Below are positions 28,837 through 37,188 of a stretch of 64,000 nt of DNA, piece after piece. A program made the position numbers and the translations under genes. Under the pieces are notes generated by a model, which worked only from the letters and a program-made list of their open reading frames with translations, had not been told where the DNA came from and ran no database searches. How positions within the stretch are numbered: the first letter of the stretch is position 1; each line of letters starts with the position of its first letter. Where the stretch lies: positions 1 through 64,000 of the forward strand of contig CBDDFV010000009.1 in the NCBI GenBank assembly GCA_965227335.1, written 5' to 3'. The DNA comes from CBDDFV01 sp965227335 (GTDB taxonomy: Bacteria; Planctomycetota; Phycisphaerae; Phycisphaerales; SM1A02).

Positions 28837-31079
28837 TTGCGACTCCTCCAAATGCGGCGAGCAAGTCGCGTATATGATGACCACAGGTAGCGAGCCGATT
28901 GCGTATCTGGCTCGAGCCGGAGTCCCTTTCTACTAGAGTTAAGGATTATCTGGCACCACGAGTCGATTGCCGAGTCTCGTGCGCGACGCACAGCGCGAAA
29001 GTCATCAGCTGAGAGAAGCTGCGGGGCTATATGCGTCAGCAGCCGAATGCACGCTGTTATCTTGGAGCAGTGCAGTGGGTTGCTCGGCAGTGCCCAGACT
29101 GGTGAGAACCCCGGTGATGCTACGCACTTAGCGCCAATGACCGTGGATGCTTGGATCCCAAGAGCATGCTGCCCCGGCGCAGCGCCCACCAAGATAGGGT
29201 TGGTTTCGGGAACAGTAACAGTACGGACCGCAGGCCCCTGCCCGGAGAAGTCGGCTCGAACGATCGGCCCGCAAACTGACAGCCGCCGGCTCGTATGTCC
29301 GTTGGCGGCGAAGGAATACGCGTCCCACCAAGACCAAGAACCGTCGAATGGAACGATCGAGTAGGACCTCGTTCTCCCCGCACAGACTACCGAGTGTGAT
29401 CCAACTACGTCCCAGCCCGGTGACTGGTATTCGCGATCGCTGCCACAATGTGCAAGGGCACCGTCGATGTACACTTCGACGGCGTGCTCGGGATCGCCGT
29501 AGACGCGAATCGCGGGAGGGTGTCCCTCGATCCAACTTGCGTACGCAAGCGGAACGCCACCCTCAAGGCTGAGTTCGATTTCGGGCAATGGGCGAAGTGC
29601 ATTGAGTAGATCCGGTCCATCAACGGGATGGACAGAGACCGTCGGAACGACTCGCTGGTAGGCGATCCACCCCGGCGGTGTTCCCAGGGATGCATCGATA
29701 ACGACACTCGGATCAGCACCTGTTGCCGCTAGTGCCATCTCGACCGCTTCTCTGATCGTCTCGCTGCACAGGACGACATGCTCGCGACCAAGAGCGAGGC
29801 AAGGTTGCGACACGTATCCGCTAATGTCTGCTCGCGAGGCAAGAACGAAAAGGTCGCGCCCGCTTAGTGACCAGTTGTATTCGTCCGTGGTCCACACGAC
29901 GCCGTCGTGCAGAGTGCTTGGCATATCCTCAGGGAAGACGTCCTGATACCACTCTTCCTGCATGCCACAGAGATCGAGCTCACCGCTTGCTGTCGAGACG
30001 GTGAGAGTCTCAGGCAACTCAGTGGTCCGCTTGGCAACTAGCGACACCGCACAGAAACCCCCACGATCGAAACGCAGTCGAACCTCGATGGGAAGGGCCC
30101 GTGAACGCCGGGAGGGAGGAGTGTTGACCGCGGCACGGTCAGAAGGCGTATCGTTGCGCTTGCCTCGCGGCTTCGGGCGTGTGAGCCCTCGGTATTGCCT
30201 TGGTTGCGGTTGCGTTCGCGAGTCGTCCTTTGAGGCTGCGGGGGGCGGCGCTGGCACTGCTGAGGCCACCGGTGCATCACTGCTCATTGGAGGATCTTCG
30301 AGATCATTCGACACCGGAGCGTCTGGATCGGCCGCGACGTTGTCTCCGCCCTGACCTGTCTCGTTGCATTCCCGTGGCGAACACTCCCCTGCCTCCGAAG
30401 TCGCTGCGCCAACAACAGGCGTGAGTGCCGCCTCCTCAGATGACGCAGCCGAAGGTGCGTCAGTCGGCGAGCGGGAGGAAACATCTGCTGCGGCCGCATG
30501 AACGGGTTGCCCTGGCTCCAGTACTCTCGCCGCTTCCTGGTCTGGGTCGTCGACTTCTGAAGCCGAGTCCAGGTCCGGACTGTCTGCTGGTGACGTACGG
30601 GTCGTCGGGTCCAGCAGGGGCTGCTGTTCACGAGTGAGGTCCTCGTCCGCGTGAGGCACGGCCTCCTCGACGTGCTGAGCGGATCGTGGTTCGACTGACG
30701 ACTCAACCACGACGGCGGCGCTGGCTGCGACATCCTCGGAAGTTGGCCGAACCACGATCGCCGTGTCGTTGATCTGTGGAGTCGAGTCCACGTGAGTATC
30801 CGTGCTCCGTGAGTCGGCGATGTCCTCCTCGGAGGTGTGCGTACCGGCGGCATCAGATTCGCTTTCACGCGATGACTCGTCGGGTGCCTCAACAGGGGAC
30901 ATCGCCTCCAACGGTGGTTGATCGTCAGTGACGTCAACTGGCTCATTCGCGTGTGGCGTCGGAACGGGATCCTGGATAGTGGGTGGCCGGGCGTCGGAGC
31001 GCTGCCGTATTCTGAGCAGCACGATCGCAGCTGCAGTCATCAGTGCGAGTGCCGCGAGTATCACAACCGCCGTAGTCAT
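28833..31079 (-). CDS. Membrane-anchored acidic protein of the defence operon (DruF/DruG position)
   Basis: A 748-residue protein. Residues 3-23 form one hydrophobic segment (TAVVILAALALMTAAAIVLL). Residues 30-300 are Glu/Asp/Ser/Pro/Thr-rich low complexity, probably disordered. From about 320 a folded region begins: IEVRLRFDRGGFCAVSLVAK, EEWYQDVFPEDM, ALGREHVVLCSETI, LPEIELSLEGGVPLAY and IRVYGDPEHAVEVYIDG. I do not recognise its function. The ATG at 31079 overlaps the glycosylase stop (ATGA); a GTG at 31088 is an alternative. The layout suggests a membrane tether for a cytoplasmic domain that may dock the helicase. Confidence 0.72.
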   Translation of the reverse strand: MTTAVVILAALALMTAAAIVLLRIRQRSDARPPTIQDPVPTPHANEPVDVTDDQPPLEAMSPVEAPDESSRESESDAAGTHTSEEDIADSRSTDTHVDSTPQINDTAIVVRPTSEDVAASAAVVVESSVEPRSAQHVEEAVPHADEDLTREQQPLLDPTTRTSPADSPDLDSASEVDDPDQEAARVLEPGQPVHAAAADVSSRSPTDAPSAASSEEAALTPVVGAATSEAGECSPRECNETGQGGDNVAADPDAPVSNDLEDPPMSSDAPVASAVPAPPPAASKDDSRTQPQPRQYRGLTRPKPRGKRNDTPSDRAAVNTPPSRRSRALPIEVRLRFDRGGFCAVSLVAKRTTELPETLTVSTASGELDLCGMQEEWYQDVFPEDMPSTLHDGVVWTTDEYNWSLSGRDLFVLASRADISGYVSQPCLALGREHVVLCSETIREAVEMALAATGADPSVVIDASLGTPPGWIAYQRVVPTVSVHPVDGPDLLNALRPLPEIELSLEGGVPLAYASWIEGHPPAIRVYGDPEHAVEVYIDGALAHCGSDREYQSPGWDVVGSHSVVCAGRTRSYSIVPFDGSWSWWDAYSFAANGHTSRRLSVCGPIVRADFSGQGPAVRTVTVPETNPILVGAAPGQHALGIQASTVIGAKCVASPGFSPVWALPSNPLHCSKITACIRLLTHIAPQLLSADDFRAVRRARDSAIDSWCQIILNSSRKGLRLEPDTQSARYLWSSYTRLARRIWRSRK

Positions 31080-31837
31080 ACCAGCCACCTTGCCGGTGCG
31101 TCAGCATGACACGCCACGCTCACAGCGCGTGCGCCTGTGGGCACGCCGCGCATCGCACAGAAACGTCGTGCCGGACAGGTCGGGCAACACGGAGTCTTGG
31201 GCAGGCAAGTTCGCTGGCCATGGACCACAAGGTTTACGTGGAACCGCCTTCTATGTTGCGGAGCCACAGCGTTCTGCAAGCCATCGTGAAGCGTCTTGCG
31301 CCGATAGATGGCGCTTCTGGCGATGATGCCAGCACGGTGGAAGATACGGAACGTATTGCTGTCGACGGGGAACGCTGCACGATCGAGACTGTAAAGAAGA
31401 ACGCAACGTGCGCCCTTCCAGGACAATCCGGGTAGTCGAGTTAGGAAGGCCTCTGCATCAGCATCCGTCATCGAGTGGAGTGCGTCTAGGGAGAGCGACC
31501 CCGTGTGGGCTCGAATGGCCTTGAGCAGCTGCCGGATAGTCCTCGCCTTCTGCTCGTGTAGCCCGCCATCGTGGAGGACTCGAGCGACGCGACTCAAAGG
31601 CGCGCATTCCAGATCCGACCATGATGGGAATGTCCGTGGCAGGTCTGCCCAAACGCGTGTGACTCGGCTGAGGTCAGTCTGGAAGCTCAAGATGATGTAC
31701 ACGGCCTCGTCAAGCGGATCATGCTTGTTGGCGAGATCCTCTTCCGGTGCGCCGTAGGTTCGATGAAGAACAGCCTCGAGCGAGTGAAGTGTCTCGCGGG
31801 CGCCACGCGGAAGTTGAAATCGGATCGAACGACCCAC
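31076..31837 (-). CDS. Endonuclease III-like HhH-GPD DNA glycosylase with Fe-S motif
   Basis: A 253-residue DNA glycosylase. The helix-hairpin-helix is LPGLSWKGARCVLLYS (near residues 143-158), with the lysine at the position of the endonuclease III catalytic lysine. The catalytic aspartate is in FPVDSNTFRIFHRAG. The C-terminus has CLPKTPCCPTCPARRFC, an exact C-x6-C-x2-C-x5-C [4Fe-4S] motif. Both active residues imply bifunctional glycosylase/AP-lyase chemistry. It starts with GTG three bases after the methyltransferase stop. Pairing with a cytosine methyltransferase recalls the plasmid-borne Mig glycosylase of Methanothermobacter, which repairs T/G mismatches from deaminated 5-methylcytosine. 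An alternative is cleavage of modified phage DNA. Confidence 0.88.
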   Translation of the reverse strand: MGRSIRFQLPRGARETLHSLEAVLHRTYGAPEEDLANKHDPLDEAVYIILSFQTDLSRVTRVWADLPRTFPSWSDLECAPLSRVARVLHDGGLHEQKARTIRQLLKAIRAHTGSLSLDALHSMTDADAEAFLTRLPGLSWKGARCVLLYSLDRAAFPVDSNTFRIFHRAGIIARSAIYRRKTLHDGLQNAVAPQHRRRFHVNLVVHGQRTCLPKTPCCPTCPARRFCAMRGVPTGARAVSVACHADAPARWLV

Positions 31838-31840
31838 TGG

Positions 31841-33106
31841 CTAGGTCCTCATTGAGTCACAACGACGTGCTCCATCACCGCTGAGTGCTTCGCGGAGTAT
31901 GGTGTGAACTAGGAGAGGCGGAACTGAGTTGCCGATCATCTCGTACGCGCTGCGCCGACAGGCCAGCGCCTGGGGGAATACGACGAAGTCAGGGATTCCC
32001 TGGATCCTCGCGTACTCCCGCACGGACAGCGATCGCTCCTGACCGAAGTGGTACACACAGTCGTACTTAGTCGATAGGGCGGTCGACGGCGCATCGGGAT
32101 GGAGCCGCCGGTACGCCGATCCAAACCGACGCGCCAATCCATTGAGGTAGCGTTTGGGAATGTAGCGGGCGCACCCGCCTGGCGGAATGTGTCGGAGCCG
32201 GCTCGCGGTCTCGTTTCGTATCGCTGGCGTTCGAGTGTCGGAAAGGAGCCTTGGAGAGCCTCGCCGCATCAGCCGCTGGTATGCCGTCCTGGGTTTAGAT
32301 GAATACGGCCGAGTCTCATCACTCTCGCCGGCACCCAGTTGCGGAAGATCCGAAAGCGCCTGAGCCGCGGACACCATGCGAGCGTCCTGTTTGTCATTCA
32401 GAATCCGAACGTACTCGCGCAAAGCGCGTGGAATCTCGCCACCATGTCGAAGAGCCGAGTAGAGCGGCGTGACGTCTGGTCCGGGGGCGGGCAGCGTGTC
32501 GTCTCCCTCTCGCACCGCAAGGATCAGAAGGCGTCGTCGTGCTTGTGGAGTCCCAAAGAGCGACGCATCGTAAACATGAGAGTCAACGCGATAGTGCAGC
32601 CCTCGTGGTCCTGGTGAATGCAGGCGATTGATCAGCCGTGTGAGAGTGCGGCCGCCGGCATGTCTTACGAGGTCAGGTACGTTCTCGATGAGAACCAGCC
32701 TCGGCTTCAGACTGGCGACGTACTTGGGGATTGCATTGAGGACTCGATTGTGCGGGTTCGCAGAATGCTGCCGCCCGTTGACGAGTTGGCTAAACCCCTT
32801 GCAGGGCGGGCCGGCGGCGAGAAGTTCCAGGTCGCCGACTCGCCGGCACTCTGCGGTCACTCGCTTGTGCCCCGCATCCGTAAGGAGATCACAGCATGAA
32901 GCGACTGGTTCTGGGGCATTGTGGTTGTAGACCGATACTGCTGAGTCCCATGCGTCGTAGGCGCGCGCGATTTCGAATCCAAGAGCACGCAGACCGATGC
33001 CTATCGCGCCCATTCCACAGCAGAGCTCTACGGCCACAGGGCGAGACGGGGCCGACCCGCCCTTCCACGATCTAACGCCAACTCGAGGTGGATTCCAACT
33101 TGTCAC
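31841..33106 (-). CDS. DNA (cytosine-5)-methyltransferase (DruM-like)
   Basis: A 421-residue C5-MTase with motif I VELCCGMGAIGIGLRALGFE, the catalytic motif IV AAGPPCKGFSQ, motif VI LVLIENVPDL, motif VIII FGTPQARRRLLIL, then the target recognition region and motif X MIGNSVPPLLVHTI. It methylates C5 of cytosine in a sequence that cannot be read from the gene. The GTG start at 33106 overlaps the TGA of the regulator gene (GTGA); a 29-codon upstream frame is rejected. In type II Druantia and in DISARM a C5-MTase marks self DNA; here it probably protects the host from the operon's own effectors. Confidence 0.93.
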   Translation of the reverse strand: MTSWNPPRVGVRSWKGGSAPSRPVAVELCCGMGAIGIGLRALGFEIARAYDAWDSAVSVYNHNAPEPVASCCDLLTDAGHKRVTAECRRVGDLELLAAGPPCKGFSQLVNGRQHSANPHNRVLNAIPKYVASLKPRLVLIENVPDLVRHAGGRTLTRLINRLHSPGPRGLHYRVDSHVYDASLFGTPQARRRLLILAVREGDDTLPAPGPDVTPLYSALRHGGEIPRALREYVRILNDKQDARMVSAAQALSDLPQLGAGESDETRPYSSKPRTAYQRLMRRGSPRLLSDTRTPAIRNETASRLRHIPPGGCARYIPKRYLNGLARRFGSAYRRLHPDAPSTALSTKYDCVYHFGQERSLSVREYARIQGIPDFVVFPQALACRRSAYEMIGNSVPPLLVHTILREALSGDGARRCDSMRT

Positions 33107-33315
33107 TCGGCGTTCCCTGGGCCGAGGCTCTGCTCCATCTCCAGAAGCCTCTTGAGAAGATATGGCTGAGGTCGTCGGCGCCCGTTCTCCCACTGGTTGA
33201 CCGTGCTAAATGCGACACCGACCGCTTGCGCGAACTGCTCTTGCGTGAGCCCCATGCGCGTTCGGAGTCGCCGCACCAAGAGCGGCACTTGTTCGTCGTC
33301 TAGTGGCGGGAGCAT
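33103..33315 (-). CDS. XRE-family helix-turn-helix regulator
   Basis: A 70-residue DNA-binding protein. VRRLRTRMGLTQEQFAQAVGVAFSTVNQWENGRRRP is a clear Cro/XRE helix-turn-helix covering most of the protein. It is the first gene of the defence operon and probably represses or times it, much like controller proteins of restriction-modification systems. The ATG at 33315 is used; the frame extends 30 codons upstream without a start signal that I trust. Its stop overlaps the methyltransferase start. Confidence 0.8.
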   Translation of the reverse strand: MLPPLDDEQVPLLVRRLRTRMGLTQEQFAQAVGVAFSTVNQWENGRRRPQPYLLKRLLEMEQSLGPGNAE

Positions 33316-33711
33316 CGTGAGCTCGGTATTCAAGCCGCTATAGTAGATGGGATACTGGGCTGGGTCGTCAAGTCGCCAGTCTGCCCGACTTCTCGTCGAG
33401 CGCAAGTTCGGTTGTGGTCAGCGATTGCTGGCGAGAGATGAGGGGGCTTCCGATGGTCGCCCTCGTAAACGCAATTACCGGGACCCGCTCGACCTGTCTC
33501 CGCTTCTCGATTCGCCCGACGCTGAACTCGACAAGACCGAGATGCTCGGGCCCGTCCCGCTCCCTCCGGAATTCGAGAAGCCTGGTCCGCCCGATTGGGC
33601 GTACACGCCCGCGGGGTCAGAGGACTCGCTTCGTTGTGCATCCCGCGCGACAGAACCCGCTGGTTTGCAGAGGGGTTGGGGTGAGCCTCCATCACTTCGG
33701 AGCCCCATCCC
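33316..33711. other. Divergent intergenic region between defence operon and recombinase cassette
   Basis: Nearly 400 bases without a convincing gene. Frames on both strands overlap each other and have no family features. It should contain the promoters of both divergent units. Serine integrase attachment sites often lie next to the integrase gene, so an att site here is possible but I cannot point to one. Confidence 0.4.
33340..33371 (-). promoter_or_regulatory. Candidate promoter of the defence operon
   Basis: On the minus strand TTGACG (33366-33371) is a good -35 box. TACTAT (33340-33345) is a weaker -10 box, and the 20-base spacing is longer than ideal, so confidence is low. It would give a leader of about 20 bases before the regulator ATG. 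Confidence 0.25.
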
Positions 33712-33945
33712 ATGCCCCGGAAACCGACCTCGGCGCCGGTCGCCGCGCCGCGAGATCCACGCGCCAACCTATTCATCGAGTCGATGGCTGCTGGCCTCGC
33801 GCGACTCATCGACACGTCACCGCCGGCCGCAACGGAATCCTCAGAATCCCGCGCGACATGCCTTGAGTTCTCGGCGCAGTCGAGGCTCAGTGGTCCCACT
33901 AGTGAACCGGCCGAGAACGGAGAGGCCGGGGATGTGGATCTGTGA
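33712..33945 (+). CDS. Small hypothetical protein, first gene of the recombinase cassette
   Basis: A 77-residue Pro/Ser/Glu-rich protein without recognised domain. The middle (LFIESMAAGLARLIDT) could form a helix. Its TGA overlaps the GTG start of the DUF2924 gene (GTGA), the same coupling seen between the next genes, which is the main reason to accept it. Translation from ATG at 33712 with a weak CGGAG upstream. Confidence 0.45.
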   Translation: MPRKPTSAPVAAPRDPRANLFIESMAAGLARLIDTSPPAATESSESRATCLEFSAQSRLSGPTSEPAENGEAGDVDL

Positions 33946-34472
33946 GCACAGGGATGGCGCCGGACAAGACAACGCGGATGATCGAGGAACTCAAGGCGAT
34001 GACGGTCGCGCAGCTCCGCGCTCGGTATGCGGACGTGTTCGACGAGCCGACGCGGTCGGGTAATCGGCAATGGCTGCTCCGTCGGATCGCATGGCGGCTC
34101 CAGGCGCTTGCCGAAGGTGACCTATCCGAGCGCGCGCAGCGCCGGGCGGCCAAGCTCGCTCGCGACGCCGACATCCGGCTGCGGCCACCCGCGGACCGTG
34201 GGCCGGCGCTCGGCGCCGACGTCCGATCGGCTACGGGCCAGGTCGCGAAGCGCGCCGACGAGCGCCTGCCGATTCCCGGCAGCGTGCTTACGCGCACGTT
34301 CAAGGGCACTGAGTATCGAGTGACCGTCCTGCAGGATGGGTTCGAGCACGACGGCGCGATCTACCGATCGCTGTCAGCAGTGGCGGCTGCGATCACGGGA
34401 TCGCACTGGAACGGATATCACTTCTTCGGGCTCACCGGACCGGAGAAGCGGAAACGGAAGGAGCCGTCATGA
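33942..34472 (+). CDS. DUF2924 family protein
   Basis: A 176-residue protein matching DUF2924. The N-terminal helical part has MTVAQLRARYADVFDEPTRS and NRQWLLRRIAWRLQAL. The C-terminal part PGSVLTRTFKGTEYRVTVL and AITGSHWNGYHFFGL has the pattern of a small DNA-associated domain found next to large serine recombinases. Its function is unknown, possibly a recombination directionality or accessory factor. Starts GTG at 33942; a second start MAPDKTT lies four codons on. Its stop overlaps the recombinase start (ATGA). Confidence 0.8.
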   Translation: MSTGMAPDKTTRMIEELKAMTVAQLRARYADVFDEPTRSGNRQWLLRRIAWRLQALAEGDLSERAQRRAAKLARDADIRLRPPADRGPALGADVRSATGQVAKRADERLPIPGSVLTRTFKGTEYRVTVLQDGFEHDGAIYRSLSAVAAAITGSHWNGYHFFGLTGPEKRKRKEPS

Positions 34473-35968
34473 CCAGAACTCGCATGGACACCAAGCTGAA
34501 GGTCCGCTGCGCGATCTACACCCGCAAGAGCACCGAGGAAGGTCTGGACCAGGACTTCAACTCGCTCGACGCCCAGCGCGAGAGCGGAGAGGCGTTCATT
34601 GCGAGCCAGAAGGCCGAGGGCTGGCTGTGCCTGCCCGACCGCTACGACGACGGTGGCTTTACCGGCGGGAACATGGAGCGTCCGGCGCTGAAGCGACTCC
34701 TCGGCGACATCGAGGCCGGCAAGATCGACTGCGTGATCGTCTACAAGGTGGATCGACTCAGCCGGTCTCTTATGGACTTCGCCCGCATGATGAGCGTGTT
34801 TGAGCAGCACGGCGTCTCGTTCGTCTCCGTCACTCAGCAGTTCAACACGACGTGCTCGATGGGCCGGCTCACGCTGAACATCCTGCTCAGCTTCGCGCAG
34901 TTCGAGCGCGAGCTCATATCCGAGCGCACGCGCGACAAGATCGCGGCAGCCAGGCGCAAGGGGAAGTGGGCAGGCGGGCGCCCCGTTCTCGGCTACGACC
35001 TCGTGCCGGGGCCGGGCGGTTCGAAGCTCGTGGTGAACGAGCGCGAAGCAGAGCGTGTCCGTCGGGTCTTTTCTCTCTACCTCGAGGAGGGCTCGCTCCT
35101 CCGGGTGGTGCGGGAGTGCGGTGATCGCGGCTGGACGACCAAGCAGTGGACGACGAAGGCTGGCAAGCCGATGGGCGGACGCACGCTCGACAAGGGGGCG
35201 CTCCATTCGCTCCTCACTAACGTCGTGTACCTCGGTCGTGTCCGACACCGAGACGACGTCTTCGACGGCGAGCACGAGGCGATCGTCGATGGGGACACGT
35301 TCGAGCAAGTCCAGGCCAAGCTCCGGCTGAACGGTCGCACCGGCGGCTCGCAGGCGCGAAACACCCACAACGCGCTGCTGAAAGGCCTTGTGCGATGCGA
35401 GGCGTGCGGATGCGGCATGGTGCACCACTTCGCGACCAAGAAGACCAAGACGGGCACGAGGCGATACCACTACTACGTCTGCATGACGGCTCAGAAGCAG
35501 GGATGGGACGCATGCCCGGGTGGCTCGCTTCCGGCAGGTGACCTCGAGCGGTTCGTGATCGAGCAGGTGCGTGCGCGGGCTCAGGAGGACGAGACTCTGA
35601 ACGCCATCGTTGACCGCGCGGTTGAGATGCTCGCGGAGACGGCTGCTCGGCGGGCGGCCAAACGGGACGAACTGGCGCGCGAATTGGAGCGGTCCGCCTC
35701 GGCCGAGGCAACGGCGAGCCTCGTGGGGCAGATCGAGGATCTCGACCGCAAGATCGCGACGGACGAGGCCAGATTGATCGACCGCGACGAACTGGTTGGG
35801 GCGGTCGAAGCGTTCGACCCCGTGTGGAACGCCATGCTGCACGCCGAGCGCGAGATGCTGATTCGCGATCTGATCTCTGGTGTCACGTACGACGCGGTGA
35901 GCCAATCGATCACTGTGATCTTTCGGGATGCCGCGCCGGTCGAACCACAGGAGGCCGAAGCCGCATGA
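34469..35968 (+). CDS. Large serine recombinase (integrase)
   Basis: A 499-residue site-specific recombinase. The N-terminal catalytic domain begins RCAIYTRKSTEEG, with the nucleophilic serine in RKS, and has DRYDDGGFTGGNMERPAL and VYKVDRLSRSL. The recombinase domain (about 180-290) and a zinc-ribbon domain with CEACGCGMVHH and a later cysteine follow, then a coiled coil near 370-440. Such enzymes integrate and excise temperate phages without host factors. The stop overlaps the next start. It is the integrase of the element that fills the rest of the window. Confidence 0.95.
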   Translation: MTRTRMDTKLKVRCAIYTRKSTEEGLDQDFNSLDAQRESGEAFIASQKAEGWLCLPDRYDDGGFTGGNMERPALKRLLGDIEAGKIDCVIVYKVDRLSRSLMDFARMMSVFEQHGVSFVSVTQQFNTTCSMGRLTLNILLSFAQFERELISERTRDKIAAARRKGKWAGGRPVLGYDLVPGPGGSKLVVNEREAERVRRVFSLYLEEGSLLRVVRECGDRGWTTKQWTTKAGKPMGGRTLDKGALHSLLTNVVYLGRVRHRDDVFDGEHEAIVDGDTFEQVQAKLRLNGRTGGSQARNTHNALLKGLVRCEACGCGMVHHFATKKTKTGTRRYHYYVCMTAQKQGWDACPGGSLPAGDLERFVIEQVRARAQEDETLNAIVDRAVEMLAETAARRAAKRDELARELERSASAEATASLVGQIEDLDRKIATDEARLIDRDELVGAVEAFDPVWNAMLHAEREMLIRDLISGVTYDAVSQSITVIFRDAAPVEPQEAEAA

Positions 35969-36372
35969 CGCAGGCCGTCACCACCAAAATCCACTTCGGC
36001 ACGTCCGACCGTGGCCGCCGAGAAATGCGCGTCGGCCGCGCACCTGCGGTGCCCGAGATCCCCGCCGGTCGAGTACCGCGTGTCGCTCGGCTGATGGCGC
36101 TGGCGATACGGTTTGACGGCCTACTTCGGGACGGTGCCTTCGCCGATCAGGCCGAGATCGCGCGGCTCGGACATGTCACGCGGGCGCGGATGACCCAGAT
36201 CATGAACCTGCTCCACCTCGCGCCCGACATCCAGGAGCAGATCCTCGATCTGCCGTTGGTAGATCGCGGTCGCGACCCGGTGACCGAGCGGGATCTGCGA
36301 CCGATCGTCGCCGAGTTGGACTGGCGACGCCAGCGGCAGCTCTGGCGCGACCTCCGCGATCACGCGTCATGA
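35965..36372 (+). CDS. Helix-turn-helix protein of the recombinase cassette
   Basis: A 135-residue protein. The segment FADQAEIARLGHVTRARMTQIMNLLHLAPDIQ is a helix-turn-helix of the kind found in ParB-like and small regulator proteins. The start ATG at 35965 overlaps the recombinase stop (ATGA). Genes of this type regularly follow DUF2924-recombinase pairs and may act in control or directionality of recombination; that role is inferred. Confidence 0.72.
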   Translation: MTQAVTTKIHFGTSDRGRREMRVGRAPAVPEIPAGRVPRVARLMALAIRFDGLLRDGAFADQAEIARLGHVTRARMTQIMNLLHLAPDIQEQILDLPLVDRGRDPVTERDLRPIVAELDWRRQRQLWRDLRDHAS

Positions 36373-37149
36373 GTGCGCGGGTTCAGATTCGGAGGCACGC
36401 TGACACCAGACATCGTATCGCCGACGATCTGGCCCGCGACGGCCGCGTATCCGCTTCCCGGCGCACAGGTCGTCGATGATGTCGGCGGCGCGATCGGCCA
36501 TCTCGGCGGGCCATTGCTCGTGGCCTACGAGCCAGGCCCGAACTTCTGATGAATCAAGACTGCCCTCAAAGGCAAGGAGCGTCTCGAACGTGCCGATGGC
36601 CTCCGCCTTGTCGCTGCTCGTCACAAGGACGTTATTGAAGTTCACGAACGACGTGAGGCTGCGCAGCGCCTCCCGTACCACTGGACTGAGCACGCCTGAC
36701 ATAGGGGATGGTCCAGCGCTGCCGATCGGCGCAGGAGACCACGCACGGATCCACTGGCGTATGTCGTCCTTCTCCGCTGTCCAAGGGACGACGACCTCGG
36801 CAGTGACGCCCTCGATCTCCGCAACGCGACCCATCGTCCGGGCGCTCGGGTAGACGAGTAAGACCGGACCGTGCCAGGAGAACGGTGGCGTATCGCGGTC
36901 CGCCACGACCTTCAGCTGCGTCGAGCGCGTGCGACTGTCCCACAGCGCATTGACAACTCGCGAGCCAAACACGTTGGCTAGCTTCCCCGAGACGTTGTCG
37001 AGGTTCTGCCTCGCGTAGAACGTCATCAACAGCCCGCCTGCACCATCCGGCAGCAGGCCGGCCGCATGACGAGCGCCGATCTCCAGCTGGGACGGAGACC
37101 CTCCCATTGAGTCTGAACCTGTGATGAACCGTTGCCTTACTGTCGTCAT
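36367..37149 (-). CDS. Hypothetical protein
   Basis: A 260-residue soluble protein I do not recognise. It has an alpha/beta appearance (GPVLLVYPSARTMGRVAEIEG, FNNVLVTSSDKAEAIGTFETLLAFEG), with one conserved-looking tryptophan cluster in WPAEMADRAADIIDDLCAG. No nuclease, kinase or membrane motifs. Its 3' end overlaps the HTH gene on the opposite strand by six bases. It lies in the cargo segment between integrase and toxin-antitoxin pair. Confidence 0.5.
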   Translation of the reverse strand: MTTVRQRFITGSDSMGGSPSQLEIGARHAAGLLPDGAGGLLMTFYARQNLDNVSGKLANVFGSRVVNALWDSRTRSTQLKVVADRDTPPFSWHGPVLLVYPSARTMGRVAEIEGVTAEVVVPWTAEKDDIRQWIRAWSPAPIGSAGPSPMSGVLSPVVREALRSLTSFVNFNNVLVTSSDKAEAIGTFETLLAFEGSLDSSEVRAWLVGHEQWPAEMADRAADIIDDLCAGKRIRGRRGPDRRRYDVWCQRASESEPAHS

Positions 37150-37188
37150 GCGCTTGCCTTTCGCGTTGGCCGTCCAGATTGAACGCCA

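Noticed and set aside
31076..33106. A Vsr-type endonuclease for the C5-methyltransferase
   Set aside because: No Vsr-like sequence was seen. The HhH-GPD glycosylase is the only candidate for this job.
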